A stretch of 64,000 bases of DNA from Evansella cellulosilytica DSM 2522 (GCF_000177235.2 NC_014829.1:186001-250000), one strand, 5' to 3'. Counted from the stretch's first letter, positions 18,322 through 27,668 are shown. Numbers and translations: made by a program. Notes: a model not told the origin generated them from the letters alone.

Positions 18322-18517
18322 CTAATTTATATCAACGATACAATCAATACTAATGTACTCCATTGTTACCTCACTTTTCACATGTAAATGATTGGTCATT
18401 CGATCAACTCTTTTTACAATTCCCTTATAATTTTCATAAAAACCGTTTTTCCAATATCTAAATGTTAATTCTTCTTTTGTGGCGATTGCCTTATTTTTGC
18501 CCGAATTTTTTCTTCAT
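18322..18517 (-). pseudogene. Decayed yolD-like gene
   Basis: On the minus strand an AGGAGG site and ATG (18515-18517) begin MKKKFGQK and then hit a stop. In another frame the remainder reads ELTFRYWKNGFYENYKG, then VKRVDRMTNHLHV and a YISIDCIVDIN end, which is the pattern of YolD family proteins. YolD partners the Y-family polymerase UvrX in Bacillus SOS operons; no polymerase gene remains here. The N-terminal half is missing and a frameshift separates the start from the body. A LexA box sits upstream. Confidence 0.65.
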
Positions 18518-18550
18518 TTGGCTTCCTCCTATATAAAATAACCCAAAATA

Positions 18551-18562
18551 GAACATACGTTC
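18551..18562. promoter_or_regulatory. LexA (SOS) box
   Basis: GAACATACGTTC matches the Gram-positive SOS box GAAC-N4-GTTC exactly. It lies 34 bases upstream of the decayed yolD start and 63 bases before the HEPN gene on the other strand, so it could affect both. Confidence 0.7.
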
Positions 18563-18624
18563 CATTATTCATTATAGTATATCAAATATATTAGTTTTAT
18601 AAAATTAAATGAGGAGAAATGAGA

Positions 18625-19002
18625 ATGGAAAATAATCAAAGTATTAGTAATACTCAAAAAATGTGTGTGGCATATGGTTTATTGTATGAAGTAGAAACGA
18701 CCTTAGTAGAAATAATAGAAAAAACACTGAGGAAAAAGTATGGATTAGAATGGCCAATTGTATTAAAAGTCCGGAGACCTTTGGAAACGTCAAGATACTA
18801 TGAAATTGTTGGATGTTATGTAAAATATGAACCCTTAAAGAGTGTATTCACAAAAGAGGAACAACAATTACTATTTTCGTTAGATGTAACTCGCAATAAA
18901 ATAGCACATATGAAAGTGATAACTGATAGTGAAATGAGTAAATTAGAAGAAGCTCATTTAGTTATTGGATCACGAAAAATTAACACAACAATTGCATATT
19001 GA
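18625..19002 (+). CDS. HEPN-domain protein
   Basis: A 125-residue protein with the HEPN signature R-x4-H as RNKIAHMK at about residues 92-99, preceded by a helix FSLDVTRNKIAH, as in Swt1-like HEPN domains. Members of this superfamily are frequently RNases in toxin and abortive-infection systems. The catalytic Arg and His are present. No fused partner and no obvious antitoxin gene are adjacent. ATG at 18625 is chosen because GAGGAG lies eight bases upstream. The LexA box upstream raises the possibility of damage-inducible expression, which is inference. Confidence 0.55.
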   Translation: MENNQSISNTQKMCVAYGLLYEVETTLVEIIEKTLRKKYGLEWPIVLKVRRPLETSRYYEIVGCYVKYEPLKSVFTKEEQQLLFSLDVTRNKIAHMKVITDSEMSKLEEAHLVIGSRKINTTIAY

Positions 19003-19312
19003 TAGTTATACTATACTATGAAGAAGTATGTTCTCCCTCAACCGTCATATCCTACGCTCAAATCAAATCATTTCCCATTTAAAATCTTATCCCTTTGCAA
19101 TTAATTGTCCGAATCAGTTGTTATCCTCACTGTATAAAATAAACTAGCATTTATTAGCAATGTCTTTTATAAAGTAGATGCTATTTGATCATGAGGAATA
19201 AAACACCGTGTTTAGCTATGAAATTGCTAAATCAGGCTGCAAAAAAATAGTTTATATTATAACAAGATAACAGAATTATAAAAAAATTTAATTTTGCAGG
19301 GAGAGAATATTG

Positions 19313-19606
19313 ATGAGAGAAGAAGAGTTTGAGAGATACCTTGTTAGTGACAGTATGATTGCAAGTAAGGATAAAGCTGTTCGTTCTAGGCTGAGTAAAG
19401 CAAGAAAAATAGAAGTTGAATTTCGTGTTAATCTGGATGAAATAGTAAGAGAAGATGAGCGAATGTATGAAACGTTGAAACGAATAAAGAGGGAATTTAC
19501 TGACTCCAATGGATCAATACAGAATGCCTTACGAAAGTATTATATCTTTGTAAACAAAACTAAATTTCCTTCGTTAAATCAATATGAAAAGATTCATGCT
19601 CGGTGA
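19313..19606 (+). CDS. Hypothetical protein, small helical
   Basis: A 97-residue, mostly helical and highly charged protein starting MREEEFERYLVSD, ending NALRKYYIFVNKTKFPSLNQYE. The end resembles a short segment seen in various restriction- or integrase-associated proteins, but I cannot name a family. The start is supported by GGGAGAG seven bases upstream. A strong bidirectional-looking terminator follows. Nothing else is supported between 19003 and 19312. Confidence 0.6.
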   Translation: MREEEFERYLVSDSMIASKDKAVRSRLSKARKIEVEFRVNLDEIVREDERMYETLKRIKREFTDSNGSIQNALRKYYIFVNKTKFPSLNQYEKIHAR

Positions 19607-19668
19607 AAATATAAGAGGAGTGAATACGGACACAAACATACCACCAGTTCACCAATTCTGAATAACTA

Positions 19669-19713
19669 AAAAGCCCAATTATGCATAAATTACTGCATAT
19701 TTGGGCTTTTTTG
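19669..19713. terminator. Strong terminator
   Basis: AAGCCCAA / TTGGGCTT stem (19671-19678 and 19701-19708) with an inner ATGCA / TGCAT stem, T-run on the right and A-run on the left. Confidence 0.9.
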
Positions 19714-19823
19714 AAATTTAAGGTTATGTCACTAACGCAACCCGTTACTTCAATAAGCAAAACCGTCAAGCTATGATAAAATTATGTTTGCATTAAAATT
19801 TATTTAGTAGGTTGTGAGACACA

Positions 19824-20777
19824 ATGAGCTTATTCGAAAAATTATATACACTTATTATACTTTTAGCAGTTGTAATTGGTATAGGCATAGGACAAATGGA
19901 CCTAATAAGAGTTAATGCAGAAAGTTTTATTGTTCCTTTATTAGTAGCTATGTTATATATTACCTTCTTACAAATTCCTATCGAGGAAATCAAAAAAGCC
20001 TTTAAAAACATCAAATTTACATACACTTCAGTCACCATAAATTTTGTCTGGACACCAATTTTAGCATGGGTGCTAGCAATGATATTTCTAGGAGACAATC
20101 CAGCCTTATATATTGGATTTATTATGCTGATGGTCACACCGTGTACGGATTGGTACTTAATCTTCACAGGTATTGCAAAAGGAAATGTTGCACTATCAAC
20201 GGCTATTTTACCTTTGAATCTAATCTTGCAAGTCATATTGTTGCCTATTTATCTTCTGATTTTTGGAGGAACCACTGGAGTTATTGAACTGGGGTTTCTA
20301 GTAGAAAGTATTTTAATTGTTTTATTCATACCTTTGGTCTTAGCACTTATAACAAAATTACTTTTGAGAAACAAGCAACAATTAAGAGAAAGTTTCATTT
20401 CTAAACTTAGCGTGTACCCAACTATATTCCTAAGCCTTGCAATTATAGCTATGTTCGCTTCCCAAGGACAATTATTGCTTGATAATCTAGATTTAATATG
20501 GCAAATAACACTCCCTCTCCTTTTGTTTTTTGTTATAAATTTTATCTTTAGTCAAAAGGTAGGTCGGGTTATGAAATATTCGTATTCAGACAGAACCAGT
20601 TTAAGTTTGAATACTTTAGCAAGAAACTCACCTATTGCTTTGGCAATAGCTATGACAGCATTTCCAGACCAGCCCCTGATTGCCTTAGTATTAGTTATAG
20701 GTCCATTATTGGAACTACCTGTTTTAGCCGTAATTACTCAACTTTTATTATTTTTTAATAAAAACAAGAGTCAGTAA
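19824..20777 (+). CDS. ACR3 / bile-acid-symporter family transporter, probable arsenite efflux
   Basis: Membrane protein of 317 residues with about ten hydrophobic segments. The motif VTPCTDWYLIFTG at about residues 108-120, with a cysteine in a membrane helix, matches the ACR3-type arsenite efflux branch of the bile acid:sodium symporter superfamily. LARNSPIALAIAMTAFP near residue 260 is the matching second-half motif. Its neighbours are cadmium/zinc resistance genes rather than arsC or arsR, so the ion exported is uncertain. The ribosome binding site is weak (AGTAGGTTGTGAGACACA). Convergent with the next gene through a shared terminator. Confidence 0.75.
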   Translation: MSLFEKLYTLIILLAVVIGIGIGQMDLIRVNAESFIVPLLVAMLYITFLQIPIEEIKKAFKNIKFTYTSVTINFVWTPILAWVLAMIFLGDNPALYIGFIMLMVTPCTDWYLIFTGIAKGNVALSTAILPLNLILQVILLPIYLLIFGGTTGVIELGFLVESILIVLFIPLVLALITKLLLRNKQQLRESFISKLSVYPTIFLSLAIIAMFASQGQLLLDNLDLIWQITLPLLLFFVINFIFSQKVGRVMKYSYSDRTSLSLNTLARNSPIALAIAMTAFPDQPLIALVLVIGPLLELPVLAVITQLLLFFNKNKSQ

Positions 20778-20782
20778 AGATG

Positions 20783-20825
20783 AAAAAAATCTCCCGAAAA
20801 TTATTTTATTTTGGGAGACTTTTTA
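20783..20825. terminator. Bidirectional terminator
   Basis: TCTCCC / GGGAGA stem with an AT-rich loop, A-run left and T-run right, between the convergent transporter and metallochaperone genes. Confidence 0.8.
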
Positions 20826-21273
20826 TATAGCTAGTAACATTCGCTAAACAACAACTACCTTGTGGATTATTCACTTCACATCCACATCGATGTTCCTTTA
20901 TATTTTCACGAATATGTTCAACAGGATTAGGAACATATTCTTCTTCAACAGATTGTTTGATTCTTTCTTTTGTCCAACCAAAGCAATAGCAAATAGGAAC
21001 ATCTGAAGAGCTATTTTTTTGATGTACAGAAACCTTGACTTCTGATGTTAAATATTTTTTTTCATCCGTATCAAAATAAACAACATCACATTTACTTGTA
21101 GAACAAAAATAATGAGTTAAGCCTGCATTTAATGTACTCAAAATCGTTGGTTTTAGCATTGATTTTAACGTAATAACCTTCACTTTTTTTCCTTTTTCTT
21201 TACACGCTGGACACAATTCAGAGCCACTTTTTTCCGAAACTTCCTGTACATTTGTAGAACAGCAATCAGACAT
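20806..21273 (-). CDS. Putative Fe-S cluster-binding metallochaperone (CopZ N-domain type)
   Basis: A 155-residue cysteine-rich protein: MSDCCS at the start, CPACKEKGKKV (zinc ribbon, about residues 21-31), FCSTSKCDVVYF (about 56-67), CYCFGWTKERI (about 95-105) and C-x-C ... NPQGSCCLANV near the end. The last two parts have the layout of a BFD-like [2Fe-2S] domain, as in the N-terminal part of Archaeoglobus CopZ. Such proteins lie beside metal efflux ATPases and presumably hand metal over to them. It lies downstream of cadA on the same strand, separated by 170 bases containing an inverted repeat. Confidence 0.8.
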   Translation of the reverse strand: MSDCCSTNVQEVSEKSGSELCPACKEKGKKVKVITLKSMLKPTILSTLNAGLTHYFCSTSKCDVVYFDTDEKKYLTSEVKVSVHQKNSSSDVPICYCFGWTKERIKQSVEEEYVPNPVEHIRENIKEHRCGCEVNNPQGSCCLANVTSYIKSLPK

Positions 21274-21304
21274 AATTTAGTCCCCCATTTTACATAAATC
21301 ATAA

Positions 21305-21392
21305 CATTTCTTCTTAAAGTCTACTGCTTCGTTAGTCAAAAGGCGTTCCTGCCGCTGTTGCAGAAACGTATCCATGACTTTAAGAAGAATAT
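21305..21392. repeat. Long imperfect inverted repeat with inner hairpin
   Basis: CTTCTTAAAGTC (21310-21321) pairs with GACTTTAAGAAG (21376-21387), extendable by several bases on both sides. An inner stem GTTCCTGC / GCAGAAAC lies at about 21344-21367. It sits between cadA and the metallochaperone gene. It may be an attenuator or processed RNA structure, or the scar of a small element. Confidence 0.5.
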
Positions 21393-21443
21393 GTCAGAAA
21401 TAATTTAAAACTATGAAGTGATTATCTACCTGCTATCATAAAC

Positions 21444-23576
21444 TTATTCTTTTATCCTTAACAAACGTAAACTATTTAACGTAACAAGCAATGTTGCTCC
21501 CATATCAGCAAAAATAGCCAACCATAAAGTCAACCATCCAGGAACCACTAAAAGTAGAGCAATCGCTTTGATAGCTAAAGAGAAGGTTATATTTTGTTTA
21601 ATAATAGTTAATGCTCTACGGCTTAATTTAATCGTATATGGTAGTTTGCTTAAGTCATCTGACATCAAAGCTATATCGGCTGTTTCAAGTGCTGTATCCG
21701 TACCAGCTCCTCCCATAGCTACACCAACAGTAGAAGCAGCTAATGCAGGTGCATCATTTACACCATCACCAACCATAGCAACCTTGTAGTGTTTAGATTT
21801 TAGTTCTTTGATAAAGTTAAGTTTATCTTCTGGAAGTAAATCTGCTTCAATATCTGAAACACCCACTTGTTTTCCAATTGCTTCAGCTGTTCTTTTATTA
21901 TCACCTGTCAACATCACTGTTTTTTCAATGCCAGCTTGATGAAGTTTGCGAATAACTTCTTTCGACGATTCTCTTATTTCATCCGCAACAGCGATTAAAG
22001 AAAGAACTTCTTTGTCTGTACCTAATACCATGACCGTCTTTCCTTGTGTTTGAAAATTTAAAATACTTTCTTTTATTTCTGCTTTTACACCTTTAGGAAG
22101 AACTTCCTCAAATAAATTGGGGCTTCCGACATAGTACATTTGATTGTTAACAATTGCTTTTACACCTTTTCCTGTAATGGACTGGAACTCCTCAATCAAT
22201 ACTTCATTATAGTTCAAACCTTGTTCTTCTGCTTTTCTCATAATAGCTGAAGCAAGAGGATGTTGTGAACCATTTTCAATAGCTGCTGTAATAGTCAATA
22301 ATTCTTCTTCATTATTATTAAAGGTGACAATATCAGTAACCGCAGGCACACCTTTCGTTAAAGTTCCTGTTTTGTCAAATGCTATAACTTTCAGTCCCCC
22401 TGTTTCTTCCAAATGGATACCACCCTTAATTAGTACACCATTTTTAGCTGCATTTCCAATCGCTGTAACGATGGAAACAGGAGTTGAAATGACTAACGCA
22501 CACGGGCAACCTACCACTAATACAGCTAACCCCCTATAAATCCATTCGCTCCAATCGGCTCCCATAAATAATGGAGGAACTATTACTAGCAAAAGAGCAA
22601 AAACGATAATGCCAGGGGTATAATATTTTGCAAAACGGTCAACAAATTGTTGAGAAGGTGCACGTTCAGCTTGAGCTTCTTCAACTAGATGAATAATTTT
22701 AGACAGTGTTGAATCTTCTACTCGTTTTGTTACCTTTACTTCAAGTAAACCTTCTTCATTTAAAGTTCCAGCAAACACTTCATCATCAATAGTCTTTGTT
22801 ACGGGAACACTTTCTCCAGTAATCGCTGCTTGATTTAAAGTTGATGTTCCTTTGATAACGACTCCATCCATCGCTAATTTTTGCCCAGGCTTTACAATCA
22901 TATCATCGCCAACCTGAATGTCATCAACATGAACCATCATTTCTTTATTGCCACGACGAATCAGAGCTTCTTTAGGGGCAATATCCATCAACGATTCAAT
23001 AGATTGGCGAGCTTTGTCCATTGAGTACCGCTCCAGTGCTTCACTAATAGCAAAGAGAATAACAACTACTGCTCCTTCTCCCCATTCACCAATGGCAGCT
23101 GCTCCTAAAATCGCTACTGTCATAAGTGTTGCCATATCAAAATTTAAACGAACTAAATTCTTTAACCCTTTAATAAATAATGAATATCCACCAATTACAA
23201 TAGATGCCGCATACCCAATAATAGGAATAATATGCTCTTCCCCTAATTGTAATCGAAGAAAGAAGCTACTAATCAACAAAAATGTTGCAATGTACACTTT
23301 GAAATTCTCTTTTTGTCTCCAGAAGGCAACCCTTTCAACTCTTTGTTCTTTGTCATCTCGAACTTTTAAATTTTCAAAAGCTCCTGCACTTTCAAGTGAT
23401 TCTATGGTTGTTTTACCAGTAACCGTGATTTTAGAAGCACCAAAATTAACTTTTGCATCCAAAACACCATCCAGGTGTTTTACGTTCGTTTCGAACTTTT
23501 TGGCACAGTCAGCACAGGTAAAACCTTGAACACGGTATGTTTTTGTTTCTAGTTCATTTACTTTTTGTTCAGACAT
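21444..23576 (-). CDS. cadA: Heavy-metal P1B-type ATPase CadA (Cd/Zn/Pb export)
   Basis: Pumps cadmium, zinc or lead ions out of the cell using ATP. The N-terminal heavy-metal domain has [11 protein letters not shown] (C21/C24). Membrane helices follow from about residue 85. The ion-binding motif is GCPCALVIS (CPC, about 355), the phosphorylation site [10 protein letters not shown] (about 398), and TGDNKRT with [11 protein letters not shown] are the ATP-binding and hinge motifs. The CPC plus a single N-terminal domain point to the CadA/ZntA subgroup. The 710-residue length is standard. It overlaps cadC by eight bases, so the two form the usual cadCA operon, repressed by CadC. Confidence 0.95.
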   Translation of the reverse strand: MSEQKVNELETKTYRVQGFTCADCAKKFETNVKHLDGVLDAKVNFGASKITVTGKTTIESLESAGAFENLKVRDDKEQRVERVAFWRQKENFKVYIATFLLISSFFLRLQLGEEHIIPIIGYAASIVIGGYSLFIKGLKNLVRLNFDMATLMTVAILGAAAIGEWGEGAVVVILFAISEALERYSMDKARQSIESLMDIAPKEALIRRGNKEMMVHVDDIQVGDDMIVKPGQKLAMDGVVIKGTSTLNQAAITGESVPVTKTIDDEVFAGTLNEEGLLEVKVTKRVEDSTLSKIIHLVEEAQAERAPSQQFVDRFAKYYTPGIIVFALLLVIVPPLFMGADWSEWIYRGLAVLVVGCPCALVISTPVSIVTAIGNAAKNGVLIKGGIHLEETGGLKVIAFDKTGTLTKGVPAVTDIVTFNNNEEELLTITAAIENGSQHPLASAIMRKAEEQGLNYNEVLIEEFQSITGKGVKAIVNNQMYYVGSPNLFEEVLPKGVKAEIKESILNFQTQGKTVMVLGTDKEVLSLIAVADEIRESSKEVIRKLHQAGIEKTVMLTGDNKRTAEAIGKQVGVSDIEADLLPEDKLNFIKELKSKHYKVAMVGDGVNDAPALAASTVGVAMGGAGTDTALETADIALMSDDLSKLPYTIKLSRRALTIIKQNITFSLAIKAIALLLVVPGWLTLWLAIFADMGATLLVTLNSLRLLRIKE

Positions 23577-23937
23577 TGTTTTTCCCCTCTCTCGAATGAG
23601 TTAATGCAATAATCATTATCTGCTTGATATGTTCATCATCTAACGAATAAAACGCAAGTTTACCCTCTTTTCGAAACTTCACAACCCCTTGTTTATGAAG
23701 CGTTCGCAAGTGGTGTGAAGCATTGGCAACCGTAATTCCAACGATATTTGCAATATCACACACACAAAGTTCTTCATCTTGACATAAAGCATAAGTAATT
23801 TTTGCCCTATTTTCATCGGCAATAGCTTTTAACATGTGGGCAACACTAGAAATATCTACTGTCTGTAAATCATCTTGTATTCGATTAACCTTTTCCTCGT
23901 CATAAATATAGATTTCACAAGTGTCTTTTTTATTCAT
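23569..23937 (-). CDS. cadC: ArsR/SmtB-family metal-responsive repressor CadC
   Basis: Represses the cad operon until Cd, Zn or Pb binds. After the [18 protein letters not shown]-terminus (C7 in the metal site) comes the winged helix with the ELCVCDIA motif holding the two sensor cysteines, and the recognition helix [16 protein letters not shown]. The sequence agrees closely with plasmid-type CadC. ATG at 23937 is preferred (GGAG eight bases upstream, family-like start MNKKDTCE); in-frame starts at 23943 and 23982 are less likely. Two matching operators lie upstream. Confidence 0.93.
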   Translation of the reverse strand: MNKKDTCEIYIYDEEKVNRIQDDLQTVDISSVAHMLKAIADENRAKITYALCQDEELCVCDIANIVGITVANASHHLRTLHKQGVVKFRKEGKLAFYSLDDEHIKQIMIIALTHSREGKNNV

Positions 23938-23955
23938 TATCATCACTCCATCATC

Positions 23956-23975
23956 ATTCAAATATCTGCTTGAAT
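23956..23975. promoter_or_regulatory. CadC operator, proximal
   Basis: Inverted repeat ATTCAA-N8-TTGAAT, 19 bases upstream of the cadC start. Same architecture as the site at 24001-24020. Confidence 0.7.
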
Positions 23976-24000
23976 ATAGCATAACCCTATTTTAAAAAAT

Positions 24001-24020
24001 ATTCAAGTATTCATTTGAAT
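24001..24020. promoter_or_regulatory. CadC operator, distal
   Basis: Inverted repeat ATTCAA-N8-TTGAAT, centred 45 bp from the proximal site. ArsR-family operators usually contain such imperfect palindromes; two with equal spacing bracket the likely cadC promoter. Confidence 0.65.
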
Positions 24021-24031
24021 GAAATAAAAAA

Positions 24032-24055
24032 AAAGAATTGGATAGCCAATTCTTT
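24032..24055. terminator. Hairpin terminator upstream of the cad operon
   Basis: AAAGAATTGG / CCAATTCTTT with a four-base loop, A-run on the left. It probably ends leftward transcription reaching the cad promoter region from the right. Confidence 0.7.
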
Positions 24056-24723
24056 AAACAAAAATTCTTCAACTCTACTCCCCGTTTGTGCAATATGAAT
24101 CCCGGAAAACATTGTATAATTATAACTTTACATACAAAACATTCCAATACTAATTATACACTATTTACAGCCTTAAATTGCAGTAAATATGATGTCAGTT
24201 TAAAAAGTATTGAAAACTACGACGGTCTTTCAATACACATCCAATAGTGATTCAGTCTGTTTTGTGCAGTAACTTTTCAATCTTTTATCCATAATTGCTC
24301 CAGTTATTACTCATTGTATTAATTCAGATGTTTCTAAATCTCTATGCAGTTTGATACTTAACTGTAACCACCATTCTAAAACTACTATATTTCAATCTAT
24401 TTGATAGGACAGGGTAGAACAAGAATAGGCCGGTATTAACTGATTGGATGGGTACTATTGTCGTCATTTTTGGCAATGGGGGGAGCAGTTTCCTTTTTAA
24501 CTCTCTCTCAAAGAGTATTATCCTTTATGAAAGATATATAGGTATCTTCTTACCTATGAGGTTAGATATAGTACTTTGATTCTTGAAATAGGTCTAAAAT
24601 TACATAAGTAAAGTCTTTTTTAGCCCCTTTTTGAAATATTATATAATATTTTAGTGATTATTTCGAAATTAGTTGACTTTTTTAAAATTAATTCTAAAAT
24701 AGTAATTAGATAGGAGGGGTTTT
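24056..24723. other. Non-coding stretch
   Basis: An open frame at 24038-24247 starts inside the hairpin, lacks a ribosome binding site and looks non-coding. A decayed intergenic repeat (TCTCTATGCAGTTTGATAC, about 24339) is present. The start region of the next gene has AGGAGGGG. Nothing else is supported. Confidence 0.5.
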
Positions 24724-25437
24724 ATGATTAATCTACATAATGACATTGTTAAAGCTATTGTTAATATCCTCGTAATGGACGATCCAGAAGCACGTCTATT
24801 ATACCTACAATCTATTAATAATGTCTCCGGGGAGGGTACCCAAAATAGCAGCCCGAAACAAAAGTGGGATTATAGGTATAACTCTTTAATAGAAATGGCA
24901 AAAAAGTATGAATTAAGGTATTTTAAGTTAGACAGAGGAAAGTTGTGGGAAGCGGTTTTAATAGCAGGACCTCAAAATGAACTATATGTTTTCTTCAGTC
25001 ACAAAAATATGAAGAACGTTATAAAAAAGGGTAAGAATAACCATTATTTAAAATTGCTTAATTTATTCAATCATGAACTTGATGAGTTGAAACCTATTTA
25101 TTCACAAATGACACTTCCTATTTCCTTTGAGGATGATGATGACAGTTCGGAAGACTTAATAGAGCAAGCAAGGGAAATGCTATCTATGATGGAAGAAGAA
25201 CCTTCAAAAGTATATGTATTTGCATTTGATCATTCGTTTGTAACAACTGTAAAAGCATTTGCCTATAATACTAGGCAGGAAGTTGTATGGGAAAGAGACT
25301 TAACTGAACTTATCGAGCCTAATTATAGATTGGTACTGACAGATGATGAAATCTATCCAGATACGAGAATCAGTAATAATACTCCAGAGACCAAAAAGGA
25401 GAAAAAACAAATTGTTAGTTTGAAAAATATAAAGTAA
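24724..25437 (+). CDS. Uncharacterised protein, DUF5986-like
   Basis: A 237-residue soluble protein. The central part, KLWEAVLIAGPQNELYVFFS and HYLKLLNLFNHELDELKP, recalls the DUF5986 family as I remember it, with an acidic linker DDDDSSEDLIEQ at about residues 138-149. The C-terminal third has a beta-rich FAFDHSFVTTVKAFAYN. The start follows AGGAGGGG. It lies 15 bases upstream of the XRE-ImmA/IrrE gene on the same strand, so the two form an operon. A target or partner of the downstream protease-regulator is possible but unproven. Confidence 0.5.
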   Translation: MINLHNDIVKAIVNILVMDDPEARLLYLQSINNVSGEGTQNSSPKQKWDYRYNSLIEMAKKYELRYFKLDRGKLWEAVLIAGPQNELYVFFSHKNMKNVIKKGKNNHYLKLLNLFNHELDELKPIYSQMTLPISFEDDDDSSEDLIEQAREMLSMMEEEPSKVYVFAFDHSFVTTVKAFAYNTRQEVVWERDLTELIEPNYRLVLTDDEIYPDTRISNNTPETKKEKKQIVSLKNIK

Positions 25438-25452
25438 GTGTGGAGATAGATA

Positions 25453-26616
25453 ATGAAGAAGATATTTAATGGAAGCCGACTAAAAGAATCAAGATTGTAC
25501 AATAAACTCACTATAACGGAGCTAGCTGAGAAGTTAAATGTCACCAAACAGATGATATCAAAGTATGAAAGTGGAAAGAGTGAACCTAGTTTTGAAAAGT
25601 CTTTAATTTTAATTGATATTTTAGGGTACCCACGTGAATTTTTCTATACGACAGATAAGTATGTAATTGAAAACGAAGGTACTTTTTTTAGATCTAGGTT
25701 AACAGCAACCCAAAAATCCAAAGAACCTGCCTCCATCGCACTAAAATATTCAGTTGTTGTACGAGACTTTCTGGAACAGTATATAGATTTTCCAGTCTTA
25801 CAAAATAGGGAAATGTATGAGGGGAAGGATAATCCTGAGGAAGTTGCTTTAAGTATCCGAAAATCAATGAATTTAGGGTTGGAGCCTATACATGACATTA
25901 TTGAAGTTGCAGAATTAATGGGATTTACAGTTATAAATATGGATTATCAAGAAGATAAGGTGGATGCTTTTAGTAGTATGAATACTGTTAATGGGAACAG
26001 TTATTTTGTAATTACTACAGGTGATTCTGGATCTTTTTATCGACAGCAGTTTAGTATCGCCCATGAAATAGGTCATTGGGTTCTTCATCAAAGTATAAAT
26101 CCACAAGAGCTAGATAAAGACGAATATAAGACAATGGAAGATGAGGCTAATAAGTTAGCTTCAATATTTCTTTTACCAAAGGAATCCTTCGGAGAAGAAT
26201 TAAAGTCCCAAATAGTAGATGAAATAGACACATACTATAATTTGAAAAGAAAATGGAACGTATCTATGGCAGCTATGATTAAACGAGCTAGGGATTTGAA
26301 TATTATTTCAGTTGACCAAGAAGTAAAATTGTATAAGCAAATGCATTATAGAAAATGGAGAAACCCAGAACCTTTTGATTTAGAAACAAAAGTAACATCT
26401 CCTGTAGCTTTCAAGCAGTCGTTAGAATTATTAATTGATGAAAAGATCCTACAAGGTCATGAAATACCATTGAAAATTGCAGAGGAATATAATTTATATC
26501 TTACTCCTAAAATGTTAGCTATGATTTGTGGAGTTGAACCGGCTTTATTCTTGGATAATAGCCAATCTAAAGTTGTCTTAAAGTTAAAAGATTTTAAGGG
26601 AATGAAGAGTGGTTAA
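25453..26616 (+). CDS. XRE-HTH / ImmA-IrrE family metallo-endopeptidase
   Basis: Two-domain regulator of 387 residues. An XRE helix-turn-helix is at about 8-62 (RLYNKLTITELAEKLNVTKQ, MISKYESGKSEPS). The zinc protease domain (DUF955) has HEIGH at residues 204-208 in QFSIAHEIGHWVLHQ, followed by the third-ligand helix EDEANKLASIFLLP at about 231-244. ImmA cleaves the repressor of a mobile element and IrrE-like proteins control damage responses; fused forms often act as the antitoxin or sensor of a nearby effector. It is co-directional with the gene upstream and the AbiTii gene 149 bases downstream. Confidence 0.85.
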   Translation: MKKIFNGSRLKESRLYNKLTITELAEKLNVTKQMISKYESGKSEPSFEKSLILIDILGYPREFFYTTDKYVIENEGTFFRSRLTATQKSKEPASIALKYSVVVRDFLEQYIDFPVLQNREMYEGKDNPEEVALSIRKSMNLGLEPIHDIIEVAELMGFTVINMDYQEDKVDAFSSMNTVNGNSYFVITTGDSGSFYRQQFSIAHEIGHWVLHQSINPQELDKDEYKTMEDEANKLASIFLLPKESFGEELKSQIVDEIDTYYNLKRKWNVSMAAMIKRARDLNIISVDQEVKLYKQMHYRKWRNPEPFDLETKVTSPVAFKQSLELLIDEKILQGHEIPLKIAEEYNLYLTPKMLAMICGVEPALFLDNSQSKVVLKLKDFKGMKSG

Positions 26617-26765
26617 ACTGAAACGAAGGTTAGTCAATAAAATTAATAATTAGTTTGGCGTTTCTCAGACAATCGTATTTAGGTTCAATATTTATAAATA
26701 CTTTTTTTAGGTAAGGAAGACTGTATAGTTTATTCTACGAAGTGATACAGGAAGGTGCGGTGGGC

Positions 26766-27446
26766 ATGGCACGGAGTCAGTTATTAAAAGATGCTGTTGG
26801 TGGAAAGGAAAGTATTGAAAATATCCTACTAAGGTTAAAGGTTATACTAGCCGATATGGAAAATGAAAACATTATGAACTGGGTAAATGGGGAGTTAGAA
26901 GGGTATAAAGATAAAGATAATCTTCCTCCCTTTAGGATACTAAAAGGACACATAACAGGCACCTACTTGGTGAATTTTCAGTTTCAGTATACTGATGCTC
27001 CAGTACCATTAGAAAATTTGTTATCTAAAGAACAGATAGATGAAATAGAGACAGTGAAAATTTATGATGGGGTTGCAACAATTCAAAATATCCTCCAAGG
27101 TGCAAATGCGGAAAGTTATGGAACTGTTGTACCTACGGCATTTTGCTATGCAATATCAAAAGATGAACTTCAAATTGCCGGCATGAAGGTTAAAATAGCA
27201 TCAAATCAACTTAACGGCATAGTATCACGTGTGAAATCAAAGCTCGTAGAAGTGATCATGGAACTTGAAAAAGAGTTTGAAAATCTAGACGAGTTGGACA
27301 TTAGGGACCAAATTAGGGAAAGTGAATCTGCTAAGCAAGTAATCTACAATATTGAAAGTATTGTATATGATGAATCTATCAGAGTTGGAGACAAAAACAA
27401 AATAAATAAGTCTATAATAGGCCATTTGTTGGGGAAAAGGGGCTAG
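26766..27446 (+). CDS. AbiTii-domain abortive-infection protein
   Basis: The N-terminal part, about residues 1-75 (SQLLKDAVGGKESIENILLR, then NENIMNWVNGELEGYKD), matches the AbiTii domain layout with its WVNGELEGY motif. The middle is helical. The C-terminus ends RVGDKNKINKSIIGHLLG, a short repeat-like motif that recurs in the next, tiny gene. ATG at 26766 with AGGAAGGTG upstream is preferred to the GTG at 26742. At 226 residues it is a typical small Abi-type protein. AbiTii belongs to phage abortive-infection systems; its biochemical action is not established. Confidence 0.7.
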   Translation: MARSQLLKDAVGGKESIENILLRLKVILADMENENIMNWVNGELEGYKDKDNLPPFRILKGHITGTYLVNFQFQYTDAPVPLENLLSKEQIDEIETVKIYDGVATIQNILQGANAESYGTVVPTAFCYAISKDELQIAGMKVKIASNQLNGIVSRVKSKLVEVIMELEKEFENLDELDIRDQIRESESAKQVIYNIESIVYDESIRVGDKNKINKSIIGHLLGKRG

Positions 27447-27449
27447 AAA

Positions 27450-27668
27450 GTGAATATTCGTATCGGGGATAAAAATAAAATAAAAAACTCATCTATTGGT
27501 CATCAATACCGTTCAAGCAATGAGAGTAATGAATCAGAAGGTACGAAAAAATTCCATGAAAAGCATCCAATATTATTTAGTCTCTTTATCTCCATTGTAG
27601 CTGGTGTTATTCTACTTTTTTCGTTTTGGGAAACTTTCATAATATGGATAGAAAGTCTTCTAAAATAG
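27450..27668 (+). CDS. Small single-pass membrane protein sharing a motif with AbiTii neighbour
   Basis: A 72-residue protein starting with GTG three bases after the AbiTii stop, with AGGGG before it, so very probably translationally coupled. Residues 3-16 read IRIGDKNKIKNSSI, nearly the same as the C-terminus of the upstream protein. A serine/glutamate-rich linker follows, then one membrane helix at about 45-63 (FSLFISIVAGVILLFSFW) and a short tail. The shared motif suggests that the two interact or polymerise together, with this partner providing membrane action. Confidence 0.65.
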   Translation: MNIRIGDKNKIKNSSIGHQYRSSNESNESEGTKKFHEKHPILFSLFISIVAGVILLFSFWETFIIWIESLLK

